Source: an uncultured Erysipelotrichaceae bacterium (GTDB taxonomy: Bacteria; Bacillota_I; Bacilli_A; RFN20; CAG-826). From it: DNA of 64,000 bases. Position numbers and translations under genes: made by a program. Shown here piece by piece: positions 1 to 9,758 of the stretch (position 1 is its first letter; each line of letters begins with the position of its first letter). The notes beneath the pieces were generated by a model. It made no database searches. It was not told the DNA's origin and was given only the letters and a program-made list of their open reading frames with translations. Where the stretch lies: NCBI GenBank assembly GCA_902802905.1, contig CADCNT010000008.1, forward strand, positions 1 to 64,000, written 5' to 3'.

Positions 1-125
1 ATTTAGATTATAAATCATTTTTTGTTTTTTTCATAATTTGATAGTTGTTTTTGTCGTGAAATGAATTTTTTGCTTGATTTTGCTTATCTAATTTTTGTTA
101 ATAATACCGATGTTACTGATGAATT

Positions 126-149
126 AGTCCTGAAAAACAGGACTTTTCT
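126..149 (+). terminator. Rho-independent terminator of an upstream gene
   Basis: AGTCCTG (126-132) and CAGGACT (138-144) form a 7-bp stem with an AAAAA loop, followed by TTTTCTT. No gene is visible in positions 1-125, so this probably ends a transcript that begins left of the window. Confidence 0.7.
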
Positions 150-174
150 TATATAGTTTTCTATAATGTTAATT

Positions 175-1281
175 ATGAGCATTGCAGAATTCTTTAGTTT
201 ATGCAATTTACATCCTTGGGCGTATATCGCCATTATTATTAATCTTGGCGTTGTCTTTGTTAATGGCTACACTGATGGGCCAGCAACTATTGCTACAGCG
301 GTACATACTAGGAGTATTCGCCCTAGAGTAGCTTTTCTATTATGTGCAACATTTAATTTATTAGGTGCTCTAGCAATTGGCGCTTTTTCTATCTATCTAA
401 GCCAAGTTTTTGGCGGAGACATTATTAACACTATATCAAACTTAGTTAATTATGGTGATGCATCTACCGATAAAGTCTTGTGTGCTATTGCATGCGGATT
501 AATTGCTATTATCGCTACTAGTCAAATCTGTACCCGTCTTGGTTTACCATCTAGTCAATCTAACTGTCTTATCGGAGGATTAACTGGTGGTGGAATTGCC
601 TTAATTGTTCTTGGTTTTAACGGATCAATTGGAGCAGGGCCATGGATTAAAGTTATTGCTGGCTTTGTTGGATCTTTAATTGTTGGATTTTTACTTGGCT
701 TTGGATTAACTAAACTGATTGAACTTATTTGTCGAAAAATGAATAAAGGAAAAACTAATCGCTTTTTCAACAACGGACAAATTGCATCTTGCTCTCTTAT
801 GAGTTTTGTTCATGGCGTTCAAGATGGTGGAAAATTCATTGGTATATCTATTTTAATTGCAGCGATATTATTAACGAATAAAGATACATCTCTATCTTTA
901 GATAGTGCGGTTAATTCGATTAATGGCACATGGTGGCTTTATCTCCCTGTATGTGTGGTTTTATTTATCGCCTGTTTATTAGGAAATAGACGTATTTTAA
1001 ATTCATTAGGAAGAGGAATGGCAAATATCAATCGTTATCAAGCATTTGCCACAGATATTGCTTCCTCTGTTGGCTTATTAGTGGCAACTTTATTTGGTTT
1101 ACCTCTATCAACAGGAACAATTAAAAACACAGCGATTATGGGTACCGCTGCAACTAGAAGTGTAAGAAGAGTGAAATGGAAGAAAGCAGGAGAAATTATC
1201 TTGTGGAACTTTTTAGCGTTCCCAATCTCTATGCTTATTGCTTTTATTTTCGCTTTAATTTTTGTTTGGACAGTGAAATAG
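175..1281 (+). CDS. PiT-family inorganic phosphate transporter
   Basis: Low-affinity inorganic phosphate (or metal-phosphate) symporter of the inner membrane. About ten hydrophobic segments are visible, with the duplicated PiT signature: an N-terminal copy around residues 30-43 (NGYTDGPATIATA, compare the family NGANDxANAxGT) and a C-terminal copy (HGVQDGGKFIG, compare HGxNDAxKxMG). Length of about 370 residues is normal for bacterial PiT. Two in-frame ATGs exist (166 and 175) and neither has a Shine-Dalgarno sequence; a TATAAT at 162-167 overlaps the first, so 175 on a near-leaderless transcript is preferred. The next gene is the usual DUF47 partner, 12 nt downstream, which supports a phosphate role. 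Substrate is inferred from family only. Confidence 0.9.
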   Translation: MSIAEFFSLCNLHPWAYIAIIINLGVVFVNGYTDGPATIATAVHTRSIRPRVAFLLCATFNLLGALAIGAFSIYLSQVFGGDIINTISNLVNYGDASTDKVLCAIACGLIAIIATSQICTRLGLPSSQSNCLIGGLTGGGIALIVLGFNGSIGAGPWIKVIAGFVGSLIVGFLLGFGLTKLIELICRKMNKGKTNRFFNNGQIASCSLMSFVHGVQDGGKFIGISILIAAILLTNKDTSLSLDSAVNSINGTWWLYLPVCVVLFIACLLGNRRILNSLGRGMANINRYQAFATDIASSVGLLVATLFGLPLSTGTIKNTAIMGTAATRSVRRVKWKKAGEIILWNFLAFPISMLIAFIFALIFVWTVK

Positions 1282-1293
1282 GAGGTCTTGTCT

Positions 1294-1923
1294 ATGTTTA
1301 AAAAGAAGAAGAAAACGAATTATTATTTCGACTCATTCCCTGTTTTAGCGCATTATTCCGTTAAATGTGGAGAACTGATTTTAGAGTTTTTAAAAAACTA
1401 CAATCCGAAAGAGTTAGAAAAGACAAAAGATGCAGTTCACTTATTAGAGCATCAAGCCGATGATTTAAAACATGAAGTGACCGCTAAACTTTTAAAAGAA
1501 TTCATGACTCCAATTGATAGAGAAGACATCTATGAACTATTAAGACTTATTGATGAAGTCACTGACGCAATTGAAGAAATATCATTAAGATTATATTTAT
1601 ATAATGTGGAAGTTCTTCCTGCAAAATTTATTGAGCTGACAGAGGTAACAGTTAACTGTATGAAAGAAACAGAAAATTGTTTATCTCATATCTACGATTA
1701 TTTAGATGAATCAGCGTTTAAACCTTTAGTCAACAAAGTAGTAGTGTTAGAAGAAGAATCAGACAAAATCTATATTGAAAGTGTCCATTTCTTATATCAA
1801 AAAGAAAAGGACGCCAAAACTTTATATATCCAAGAAACTCTATATGCTTTAATGGAAACAGTGTCTGATAAGTGCCGTGAAGTTTGCCGTTATGTGCAAA
1901 ACATCGCTCTTAAAAATATCTAA
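1294..1923 (+). CDS. DUF47/PhoU-like phosphate transport accessory protein
   Basis: Cytoplasmic all-helical protein of the PhoU-like DUF47 family (about 210 residues), typically encoded beside PiT transporters and thought to modulate them. The sequence shows long amphipathic helices with the family-typical acidic stretches HLLEHQADDLKHEV and PIDREDIYELLRLIDEVTDAIEE, where DUF47 proteins carry their metal-binding ExxxD-type residues. Start is taken as the ATG at 1294, eight nt after GGAGG (1281-1285); an in-frame TTG at 1288 lies too close to that site. The GGAGG overlaps the stop of the transporter gene, so the two are co-transcribed and probably translationally coupled. Confidence 0.88.
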   Translation: MFKKKKKTNYYFDSFPVLAHYSVKCGELILEFLKNYNPKELEKTKDAVHLLEHQADDLKHEVTAKLLKEFMTPIDREDIYELLRLIDEVTDAIEEISLRLYLYNVEVLPAKFIELTEVTVNCMKETENCLSHIYDYLDESAFKPLVNKVVVLEEESDKIYIESVHFLYQKEKDAKTLYIQETLYALMETVSDKCREVCRYVQNIALKNI

Positions 1924-1935
1924 GAAGAATAGCTT

Positions 1936-2784
1936 ATGGGCAAAGTAATAAGAACTATTTATTTAGCAGGAGGATGCTTCTGGGGAGTCCAGGAATATTT
2001 TTCTCGCTTGCACGGTGTTGAATCAGTGACTGCCGGTTACGCGAATGGAACTAAAGAAAATCCAACTTATGAAGAAGTGAAAAGTGGTGTATATCAATTT
2101 GTGGAGACTGTAAAAATTGAATATAACGCCTATGTCATCTATTTAAGTGAAATATTAGGTCACTTCCTTAGATTTGTAGATCCTTATTCAGTTAATAAGC
2201 AAGGAGAAGATGAAGGCATCCAATATCGAAGTGGTGTTTATTATCAAACTAACGAAGATAAAGATATCATTAAGGAATTCTTCTCTAAGAACTTAAAAGA
2301 AAACTACAAGATTGAAGTTAAAAGATTAAAGAATTTCTATGAAGCTGAAGAATATCATCAAGACTACTTAAAAAAGAATCCAGATGGTTATTGTCATGTT
2401 AATCTTTCTTTAATAAAGAAATTTGAATTAAAAGATGTCTCTTATAAAGAAATCGCTTTATTATGCGTTGATGCATATGAAAGCATGCCTGAAGACGAAT
2501 TCACTGATTTAGATTCTTTAGTCTATGAAGTGACCGGCCATAGGAGAGGATTTGATTATGATGACTTATATGAAATCCTTCCGATGTTTATGGATGAAAT
2601 CAATAGAAGAGGTATTCCTCTTGTGATGTATAAATATCCCGCTCCGGTAAATGAGCCAATCTTCCAAAGATTTAGAAAGATTGCAAAGCAAGAAGGGATG
2701 AGATATCCATCATCCTCTTATAATCTTAATAAACCAAAAACTGCTGAAGAATTAATTGAAGAAGTTAAGAAACAAAAAAAGTAA
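1936..2784 (+). CDS. msrA: Peptide methionine sulfoxide reductase MsrA with novel C-terminal domain
   Basis: Reduces methionine-S-sulfoxide in proteins. The N-terminal ~155 residues are a canonical MsrA domain: YLAGGCFWGVQEYF with the catalytic Cys of GCFWG, TAGYANG, the YRSGVYY segment, and YHQDYLKKNPDGYCHV near its end. In place of the MsrB domain often fused after this point, there is a ~120-residue charged extension (roughly residues 162-282) with no CxxC zinc motifs and no MsrB active site, which I do not recognise. The gene follows the DUF47 gene by 12 nt on the same strand and ends at a double hairpin. Function of the MsrA part is secure; that of the extension is unknown. Confidence 0.9.
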   Translation: MGKVIRTIYLAGGCFWGVQEYFSRLHGVESVTAGYANGTKENPTYEEVKSGVYQFVETVKIEYNAYVIYLSEILGHFLRFVDPYSVNKQGEDEGIQYRSGVYYQTNEDKDIIKEFFSKNLKENYKIEVKRLKNFYEAEEYHQDYLKKNPDGYCHVNLSLIKKFELKDVSYKEIALLCVDAYESMPEDEFTDLDSLVYEVTGHRRGFDYDDLYEILPMFMDEINRRGIPLVMYKYPAPVNEPIFQRFRKIAKQEGMRYPSSSYNLNKPKTAEELIEEVKKQKK

Positions 2785-2787
2785 AAA

Positions 2788-2834
2788 ATAATCATTTATG
2801 ATTATAAGAGTTCGGATTTACCGAATCCTTTTTT
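2788..2834 (+). terminator. Tandem hairpins ending the PiT-MsrA operon
   Basis: A perfect inverted repeat ATAATCAT-TT-ATGATTAT (2788-2805) is followed by GTTCGG-ATTTA-CCGAAT (2810-2826) and CCTTTTTT. The second hairpin with its T-run looks like the working intrinsic terminator. Confidence 0.6.
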
Positions 2835-2900
2835 ATAAACTTTGATACTTGTTTACTAAATTTCGTTTTGTTATTTGTATAAATGTGTAATAATCATTAT

Positions 2901-3008
2901 ATGATTAAAAACAAGTTATTAATATTAACAGGCTCAGTATCAGCATTGACTATTGGCCAGCATCTAGCTTATTTTATGAAGAACATAAACCAATTTGGAG
3001 GAAAGTAA
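2901..3008 (+). CDS. Possible 35-residue membrane microprotein
   Basis: Short frame starting MIKNKLLILTGSVSALTIGQ and ending in GGK. It has a basic N-terminus and one hydrophobic stretch (residues 5-24), so it could be a single-span membrane peptide or a signal-like sequence. Its 3' end contains the GGAGG that serves the PAP2 gene, so translation through it could couple to that gene. An AT-rich promoter-like stretch lies upstream, but there is no clear ribosome binding site. I do not recognise it and it could be chance. Confidence 0.35.
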   Translation: MIKNKLLILTGSVSALTIGQHLAYFMKNINQFGGK

Positions 3009-3012
3009 GATA

Positions 3013-3702
3013 ATGATTATGAAAAAAATATTGGATTATTTGACTCCAATTATCCTTGCAATAATATTCATCATTTTCACTATCTTAGTGAAGACTGTTG
3101 ATGTTCATTATATTTACAAAGTCGGATATTTAGGTTTCTACACCGCCAACATGAATGTTTTTAATCATGTTTTAGAATTTGGTAGAACTGGTGTTTTAGA
3201 TAAGGTCACTGACGTTGGACTATATCTATCTATCGCGATTGTTTTAGCCTTCGCAGTAGTGGGCTTAGTACAACTCATCAAAAGAAAATCGTTTAAAAAG
3301 GTTGACCCTATCATTTATGTATTACTTGCAACATACGTGATTTCCGTTGCGTTTTATCTCATTTTTGAGATCGCGAAAATAAATTATTCTCCATTTAGCA
3401 CCCCTGATGAACTTAAGGCTTCTTATCCTTCAAGCCACATCTTGGCGTTCTCGGTTTTCCTTACTACTGGAGTCATCGCTTTATTCCATTATTTTAAGGC
3501 AAATAAAATATTGATAATTGTCACTTATATATTAACTGGTCTATTATGTTTGGTGTTTGCTTTATCTAGACTTTATAGTGGCGAACATTATTTATCTGAT
3601 GTCATTGGCTCTTTATTATTAAGCGGAATAATTATTTCCTTATTCGTATCGTTAAAAAGAGAATTTGTTAAACCAGTTGAATTAGTTGAAGAAGAAAAAT
3701 AA
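3013..3702 (+). CDS. PAP2-superfamily membrane phosphatase
   Basis: Integral membrane lipid phosphatase of the PAP2 type (phosphatidic acid, phosphatidylglycerophosphate or undecaprenyl-pyrophosphate phosphatase). About six hydrophobic segments are seen. The family motifs are PSSH (second motif, general-acid His in YPSSHILAFS) and SRLYSGEHYLSDVIGS (third motif, nucleophile His and Asp). Start is the ATG at 3013 after GGAGG (2997-3001); an in-frame TTG at 2995 overlaps that site and is unlikely. The stop overlaps the next ATG by one base (TAATG). Its place before a GT2 and a PlsC-like gene suggests lipid or polyprenyl-phosphate turnover in glycolipid synthesis; the substrate cannot be read from sequence. 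Confidence 0.85.
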   Translation: MIMKKILDYLTPIILAIIFIIFTILVKTVDVHYIYKVGYLGFYTANMNVFNHVLEFGRTGVLDKVTDVGLYLSIAIVLAFAVVGLVQLIKRKSFKKVDPIIYVLLATYVISVAFYLIFEIAKINYSPFSTPDELKASYPSSHILAFSVFLTTGVIALFHYFKANKILIIVTYILTGLLCLVFALSRLYSGEHYLSDVIGSLLLSGIIISLFVSLKREFVKPVELVEEEK

Positions 3703-4997
3703 TGAATATTGATTTTGATTTAGTATTTTATATTTTGGTAGCTATTTGTGGTGTATCCATTGTCTTTTTGATCTTCACTTCTATTTACTATCTCATCTTC
3801 TGGAGCATCTCTGCTAAACCTACCCCAGAAGTACCTCATAGTAATAAAAAGACAAAATTTGCTATTTTAGTGGCGGCAAGAAATGAATCAAAAGTCATTT
3901 CTCATTTATTAGATAGCTTATTATTCCAAACCTATCCAAAAAAATATTATGACGTTTATGTCATTGTAGAAAGCGAAGATGATCCAACAATAGGCATCGC
4001 TACTAGTAAGGGATTTAAATATTTTGTTAGAGATAGACTAGAAGATGGTAGAAGAACAAAAGGTTTTGCTCTTCAAGAATGTATCGACTATTTATGGCGA
4101 AATAATCTTAACTACGATGCTTATATGATTTTTGATGCGGATAACGTTGTTGACCCTAATTTCATTGAAGTGATGAATGACTTAAGACAAACCGGTGTCC
4201 AAGTCGGTATTGGCTATCGTAACTTCACCAACGCGAACACTAACTGGTTAACAGTGGGAAGCGCCATCATGTTCTCTTACATGAATCAAATCACCTCTAA
4301 AGGTAGAAGTGCCTTATTCCATAAAGCAACCTTAATGGGAACTGGCTACTATGTTGATGTGGATATCATTAAAGAAGCCGGTGGATGGATATTCACTGGT
4401 ATGACTGAAGATATCCAATTAACATCATATTGTTATTATCATGACATTTATATGTCATATTACCCACTTGTTTGCTTCTACGATGAACAATCTCCAGAAT
4501 GGAAAACTGTTCACAATCAACAAGTGCGTTGGTTAGCGGGTTATTTCCAATCTCGTAAATTCTTAAAGGGTAAAGGCGTACAAAGAGATTACCACACCAA
4601 GAGTATGCAACAAGCAATGAACTATGAGTTTAAAGCTGGCATTATTCCATTTATTATCTTTAATGTTGTAAGCGTTCTTTTAGCAATTGCAGCGATTGTC
4701 TTTGGAGTTTTTTCTGCACTACACGGACAAGATTATCAAACTGGAATTATCTTCACTGTTGGTGGATTCCAACTCTCAGTGCTCTATATGAGTTTCTTTG
4801 TGGCGGCGATGTTATCCATTTTACGTAACCGTGAATATCTCCATTTAACTCCAAAAAACACTGTGATTGGAATGCTTACCTATATTTTCTTCTTCTATCT
4901 ATTTGTTCCTGCTTATTTAGACTTGGTTTTCCATCCAAATAAAGCAAAAACTTGGAAAGAAACTAAACATACTGGAGACACTAAGGACTTGAAATAG
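3702..4997 (+). CDS. Membrane-bound processive glycosyltransferase, family GT2
   Basis: Transfers sugar from a nucleotide-sugar at the cytoplasmic membrane face. There is one N-terminal transmembrane helix (residues ~8-36), a GT-A domain (~50-285), then three C-terminal hydrophobic segments. Motifs are those of cellulose/hyaluronan-synthase-like GT2: VAARNES near residue 58, FDADN (D145, D147; metal/nucleotide-sugar site), TED (235-237; catalytic base) and QQVRW (273-277; QxxRW). Start overlaps the PAP2 stop by one base, so coupling is likely. With the acyltransferase that follows, a membrane glycolipid or surface glycan is the likely product; linkage and sugar are unknown. Confidence 0.87.
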   Translation: MNIDFDLVFYILVAICGVSIVFLIFTSIYYLIFWSISAKPTPEVPHSNKKTKFAILVAARNESKVISHLLDSLLFQTYPKKYYDVYVIVESEDDPTIGIATSKGFKYFVRDRLEDGRRTKGFALQECIDYLWRNNLNYDAYMIFDADNVVDPNFIEVMNDLRQTGVQVGIGYRNFTNANTNWLTVGSAIMFSYMNQITSKGRSALFHKATLMGTGYYVDVDIIKEAGGWIFTGMTEDIQLTSYCYYHDIYMSYYPLVCFYDEQSPEWKTVHNQQVRWLAGYFQSRKFLKGKGVQRDYHTKSMQQAMNYEFKAGIIPFIIFNVVSVLLAIAAIVFGVFSALHGQDYQTGIIFTVGGFQLSVLYMSFFVAAMLSILRNREYLHLTPKNTVIGMLTYIFFFYLFVPAYLDLVFHPNKAKTWKETKHTGDTKDLK

Positions 4998-4998
4998 T

Positions 4999-5817
4999 AT
5001 GGCTTCAAAAAAAGATTGGAAAAAGAGTAAAACCATCTATTGGAAAGATGAGATAAATGATGACTTCGACGAAGTCGGTTTAAAGCGTCCTTCAGTTCCA
5101 GAAGGATATAAATATAAAAGAACCAATCCGTTTAATACCTTTGTTTCTGGTATTCTTTATCACGGCATTGCTAAACCATTTCTCGGTCTATATTGTTTAT
5201 GCAAAGGTATCAAAATTAAGGGCAAAGAGAATTTAAAGAAATTGCACGGCAAAGGTGCGTTTATCTACTGCAACCACACAGCGATTACTGATGTCTTTAA
5301 ATTCCAAGCCCGTGTCTTCTTTTGGAGAAGAAGAGTGAATATTATTGGCTATCCTGATACTTTAAGCATGCCAATTGTGAGAAATCTCGCTCGCGCATTA
5401 GGCTATCTCCCTCTTCCTTTGCAAGGTGATGTGAAGAATATGATTAACTTAATGGACGCGATGAAGTTCTATATTGAGAAGAAACAATTTATCCTCATTT
5501 ATCCGGAAGCGCATATTTGGCCTTATTACACTAAAATTAGAAATTTCCATTCGGGATCATTTAATTATCCAGCTAGATTAGAAGCTCCAGTTTTACCAGT
5601 GGTCACAACCTGGAGAAAATCTAAATTATGTAAGAAACCAAAACAAACTTTATATATCTTAGAACCGATATTCCCTGACCCAGAAAAAACTACTGCGGAA
5701 AACAAAGAGTATTTATACGAAGAAACTCTAAGAGTGATGAAAAAATGCGCAGAAAGTGTCCCTCAATATGAATATATCAAATACATCAAGATTGAAAACG
5801 ACGAAGAAAAGAAATAA
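4999..5817 (+). CDS. PlsC-like glycerolipid acyltransferase
   Basis: Member of the 1-acyl-glycerol-3-phosphate acyltransferase (PlsC/LPLAT) superfamily. Visible motifs: NHTAITD (His93 and Asp98, the HX4D catalytic dyad) after a short hydrophobic segment, and YPEAHIWPYY near residue 174 in place of the usual PEGTR block. PEA instead of PEG is a notable variation and may reflect another acyl acceptor. An N-terminal ~40 residues rich in Lys/Asp precede the membrane segment. The gene begins one base after the GT2 stop and belongs to the PAP2-GT2 operon, suggesting a glycolipid acylation role (inference). Confidence 0.82.
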   Translation: MASKKDWKKSKTIYWKDEINDDFDEVGLKRPSVPEGYKYKRTNPFNTFVSGILYHGIAKPFLGLYCLCKGIKIKGKENLKKLHGKGAFIYCNHTAITDVFKFQARVFFWRRRVNIIGYPDTLSMPIVRNLARALGYLPLPLQGDVKNMINLMDAMKFYIEKKQFILIYPEAHIWPYYTKIRNFHSGSFNYPARLEAPVLPVVTTWRKSKLCKKPKQTLYILEPIFPDPEKTTAENKEYLYEETLRVMKKCAESVPQYEYIKYIKIENDEEKK

Positions 5818-5838
5818 AATACATCAAGGATATATTTT

Positions 5839-6291
5839 ATGATTACAGTAAAAAAGAAAATGACTATTCCTGAATATCGTGAACGTAAAAGACTTTACGA
5901 ACTTTTAGGATATAAAGAACTTAATGTAGAAACAAATGACTATAAAGCCTTTATCACTTTAGAGATTGATGAAACCGATAAACATTATCCAGAGCTCATG
6001 AAAGTGGAAAGAAGAATTTTTAGAAAAGGTCCTCCTTTCTTCCCGGTGATGATTTTTATAGCTTTGTCTTTTGTTCTCCTATCAGTTTTTGTCATTATTT
6101 TGGCTAAGGGCAAAGATGGTTTTGATTTAACCTCTAATGCCTTAAGTTATTTGCTACCTGCTTTTATCTCTCTAGCGTGCGCTGTTGGATATACAATTTT
6201 ATATTTCTCTGTTAATAAAAAACTCATCCAAGAAACCCCTGAATTAATCAAAAATCTCGACATTATTGTCGAAGAGATTAGAAAAAAATAA
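5839..6291 (+). CDS. Two-helix membrane protein of unknown function
   Basis: Not recognised. A ~65-residue polar cytoplasmic N-terminus is followed by two transmembrane helices (about 69-90 and 103-124) and a polar C-terminal tail rich in Leu/Ile/Lys. An AAGGAT site lies 8-9 nt before the ATG at 5839. The 21-nt gap from the acyltransferase suggests the last gene of the glycolipid operon. It may be a membrane scaffold for the preceding enzymes, which is a guess from position only. Confidence 0.7.
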   Translation: MITVKKKMTIPEYRERKRLYELLGYKELNVETNDYKAFITLEIDETDKHYPELMKVERRIFRKGPPFFPVMIFIALSFVLLSVFVIILAKGKDGFDLTSNALSYLLPAFISLACAVGYTILYFSVNKKLIQETPELIKNLDIIVEEIRKK

Positions 6292-6358
6292 TCATATAAA
6301 TTTACTTTTTAAGTAACCCTGGTCTATTATTATCACATATAGATTGGGGGTTTTCTTT

Positions 6359-9300
6359 ATGCTTGAACTCATTAACATAAAAAAAGACTATAAGCTTAAA
6401 GATCAAGAACCAGTACATGCTTTAAGAGGAATTTCTTTAAATTTCCGCTCAACAGAGTTTGTCGCTATCTTAGGACATTCTGGATGTGGAAAGACAACTT
6501 TATTAAACATTATTGGTGGCTTAGATCATTACGACGATGGTGATTTAATCATCGAAGGCAAAAGTACAAAACAATTTAAAGACGCGGATTGGGATACTTA
6601 TCGTAACCATTCAATCGGCTTTGTTTTCCAATCTTATAATTTAATTCCTCACCAATCTATTTTAAAAAATGTTGAGCTTGCTTTAACTATCTCTGGCATT
6701 TCTAAAGAAGAAAGAATTAGAAGAGCTAAAGAAGCTTTGGATAAAGTAGGCTTACACGGACTATATAAAAAGAAACCAAATCAACTCTCTGGCGGACAAA
6801 TGCAAAGAGTGTCTATTGCTCGAGCGTTAGTCAATAACCCAGAAATTGTTTTAGCGGATGAACCTACTGGCGCTCTTGATAGTGAAACCTCCGTGCAAAT
6901 CATGGATTTACTTAAAGAGGTCGCTAATAATCACTTAGTAATTATGGTTACCCATAATCCTGAACTTGCAGAAAAATATGCTTCTCGTATTGTAAGGATG
7001 AAAGATGGTTTAATCACTTCTGACAGCAATCCATTCGACGGTAAAGAAGAAGTTAAAACAGAACAACCAGTGGAAGTTAATAAAGGCAAAAAGAAACATT
7101 CCTCAATGGGATTCTTTACTGCTTTTAGTTTATCCTTATCCAACTTAATCTCTAAATTAAGAAGAACTATCCTTGTGGCTTTAGCGGGATCTATTGGCAT
7201 CATTGGTGTTTCTACTATTTTAGGTGTTTCCTGTGGCGTTAATAACTATATCGATAACATGCAAGATGATATGTTATCTTCATATCCAATTGGAATAGCG
7301 GAAGAAAGTGTCGACCTTAATTCCTTAGTTATGGGTTTAACTACCCAAGAAAAAGCTGACTTAGCCAAATTTGATACCAAAACTAGAATAGGCATGGACA
7401 GCATGATTAATTACTTGATGACTAAGTACACTGATTTAACAAACATCAAGACTAACGATATCACTCAAGTATTGATGGATTATATCAATCAAATGCCAAA
7501 GAGTTATTATTCTGCGATTCAATATGACTATGCGATTGACCCAACTAATAACATCTTTACAAGATTTACTCCTAAAAAAGATGAACCAACCAATAGTGAT
7601 TTAATCTCTATCAATGGTTTAACCCAAAGATATATTAAGACTTTGATGACCGTTGAAGGATTTAGCGAATATGCGAGCTTTGTCGACTTATTCACCGCAT
7701 TCATGAAAGAAATGCCAAAAGAAGAAAAATATATTCTTTCGCAATATGACATGATTGCCGGAGACCACTTCGCTAACGCAGAAGATGAAATCATGTTTGT
7801 GGTTGATAACAATCAAACTTTAACCGACTTAATCTTTGCGCAAATGGGATATTATCCACAAGATGAATTCTTAATGATTGCCAAACGTATCATTAAATCT
7901 AATGAAGCCCAAAAAGATTATTTGGACGGCAAAATCACCAAAGAAGAATATGAACAAAGGCTAAAAGAAATCGCAGAAAAATATCCTTATGAAACTTCTT
8001 TCAGTATGGAAGACATTCTTAATCATGAATTTGTCTACTATCCTCATGATTTACTTTATTACGATCCTGCTGACCCAGAAAAAGGCACTCCTTCATTTGT
8101 CTCTCATAAAGAGATTAGTGGAAGTATGTCTGGTCAATTAGTGGTTGATTATAACTTTATGGGTTATCCAATTCACTTAGACTACACAGTGGTTTTAGGT
8201 GGATTAGAATATGTCCCTGCTGATGATGCTTTAAGAGGTACTTTGATTGCTTTAGATAATGATAATTCTATGCAACTAGTGCTTAATCAATCTTTAATGT
8301 TTATTAGAGATAAATCAGTTAAGATTGATGAACCTAAAAAGTCTGTTGTCGATGGTAAATGGAAATTTGATTATAAAGATTATCATTTCAGTCTCAACAT
8401 TAAGACCGATTATAATCCGCAACCAATAATCGGCAAAGATAGAACTGTTTCTTATAATATAGAACACGCTGAACTAGAGACTAATGCTTTAGAGTTAATG
8501 ATGAAAGCGGTAATCAAGGAACAATTTCATATTGATATTGATTTACCTGATGATTTAAAAAATCAATTATCTCCAATTACTTTTACTACTGGAAAAGTCA
8601 CAGAAGAAACCCCAGAAACTCCTGATTTCTATTACGATGCTTACGCCAAAAATAATAAAAATATCGAGGATATGACTTGGGCGGAATTAGAAGCAGCAGG
8701 AGCAAGAAAGATTAAAGTTGCTGGTATTTTAAAGCCAAAAGAAACCACAAACTTTGGCACTTTATCTCGTGGTGTTTATTATTCAACTGCGTTTGCCGAG
8801 AAATATCTAAGTGATGCAGATGGTAGTAAAATTTTAAATGAATATATAGACCACATCGAGTCAAAGAGATTCCAAAGTTATACTTTTAATGCCTATACAA
8901 CATTTGTCTATGATGATTACACCAATGATCCAGGAACTGAAGGATGGCAGCCAGAAGAAAGTGAAGGCTTTGCCTCAGCGTTAAATGGTGGCATGAGTTC
9001 AACTTTATCATCCCTATTCTTCTCGTTTATGGGCGGTGGAGATAACCTAAATGTTGAAAAAGAACATATTAGAGCAGTAGGCGGATTAAAGATTGTAGAA
9101 ACAGTAGATGAAGATGATCCGATGAATACTTTGAAATACACTTATTCAACTGAGCTACTCCCTAAATCGATATCTATTTATCCAAAAGACTTCGACCGTA
9201 AAAATAATGTCACTAGATACCTAGATAAATGGAATAAAGACGGAGATATCGTTATTGAAGGATATACTGATCCAATCACCAAGGAAGAACGTGAAGATAT

Positions 9301-9757
9301 CACCTATTCCGACACAATCAGTATGATTGTCACTGTTATTTCCACTTTAGTTACCACAGTCAGTGCAGCCTTAATTGCTTTCACTTCGTTATCTTTAGTT
9401 GTTTCATGCTTTATGATTGCGGTTATCACCTATATCTCAGTTATGGAACGTATTAAAGAAATTGGCGTTATCCGTTCATTAGGTGGTAGAAAACGTGATG
9501 TATCAACGCTATTTATTTCAGAAAATTTAATTACCGGATTTGCTAGCGGTGCGATTGGTATATTGATTACCTATATCTTACAAATCATTATTAATGCGAT
9601 TGTCGCTCCATTTGGTGTGAGTAATATCGCTGCTTTACCATTCCTATACGCAATTCTGATGATTGTCTTATCAATTGCGTTAAGTGTCATTTCAGGACTT
9701 ATTCCATCATTAAGTGCATCTAAGCAAGATCCAGTAGTGGCGTTAAGAACAGAATAA
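6359..9757 (+). CDS. MacB-like ABC transporter, ATPase fused to FtsX-type permease
   Basis: Single polypeptide of 1132 residues. Residues ~1-225 are an ABC ATPase with Walker [10 protein letters not shown] (39-47), signature LSGGQMQR, and Walker [13 protein letters not shown] followed by the H-loop MVTHNP. A linker and first transmembrane helix follow (~250-275), then an extracytoplasmic domain of ~650 residues, and three C-terminal helices of an FtsX/MacB permease. This type-VII ABC layout uses ATP for mechanotransmission or export at the membrane, not for classical uptake. The extracytoplasmic domain is far larger than usual MacB domains, as in other gut Firmicutes transporters for peptides or lipoproteins. 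Start is the ATG at 6359, 8 nt after GGGGG; an in-frame TTG at 6344 precedes that site. Substrate unknown. Confidence 0.88.
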   Translation: MLELINIKKDYKLKDQEPVHALRGISLNFRSTEFVAILGHSGCGKTTLLNIIGGLDHYDDGDLIIEGKSTKQFKDADWDTYRNHSIGFVFQSYNLIPHQSILKNVELALTISGISKEERIRRAKEALDKVGLHGLYKKKPNQLSGGQMQRVSIARALVNNPEIVLADEPTGALDSETSVQIMDLLKEVANNHLVIMVTHNPELAEKYASRIVRMKDGLITSDSNPFDGKEEVKTEQPVEVNKGKKKHSSMGFFTAFSLSLSNLISKLRRTILVALAGSIGIIGVSTILGVSCGVNNYIDNMQDDMLSSYPIGIAEESVDLNSLVMGLTTQEKADLAKFDTKTRIGMDSMINYLMTKYTDLTNIKTNDITQVLMDYINQMPKSYYSAIQYDYAIDPTNNIFTRFTPKKDEPTNSDLISINGLTQRYIKTLMTVEGFSEYASFVDLFTAFMKEMPKEEKYILSQYDMIAGDHFANAEDEIMFVVDNNQTLTDLIFAQMGYYPQDEFLMIAKRIIKSNEAQKDYLDGKITKEEYEQRLKEIAEKYPYETSFSMEDILNHEFVYYPHDLLYYDPADPEKGTPSFVSHKEISGSMSGQLVVDYNFMGYPIHLDYTVVLGGLEYVPADDALRGTLIALDNDNSMQLVLNQSLMFIRDKSVKIDEPKKSVVDGKWKFDYKDYHFSLNIKTDYNPQPIIGKDRTVSYNIEHAELETNALELMMKAVIKEQFHIDIDLPDDLKNQLSPITFTTGKVTEETPETPDFYYDAYAKNNKNIEDMTWAELEAAGARKIKVAGILKPKETTNFGTLSRGVYYSTAFAEKYLSDADGSKILNEYIDHIESKRFQSYTFNAYTTFVYDDYTNDPGTEGWQPEESEGFASALNGGMSSTLSSLFFSFMGGGDNLNVEKEHIRAVGGLKIVETVDEDDPMNTLKYTYSTELLPKSISIYPKDFDRKNNVTRYLDKWNKDGDIVIEGYTDPITKEEREDITYSDTISMIVTVISTLVTTVSAALIAFTSLSLVVSCFMIAVITYISVMERIKEIGVIRSLGGRKRDVSTLFISENLITGFASGAIGILITYILQIIINAIVAPFGVSNIAALPFLYAILMIVLSIALSVISGLIPSLSASKQDPVVALRTE

Positions 9758-9758
9758 T

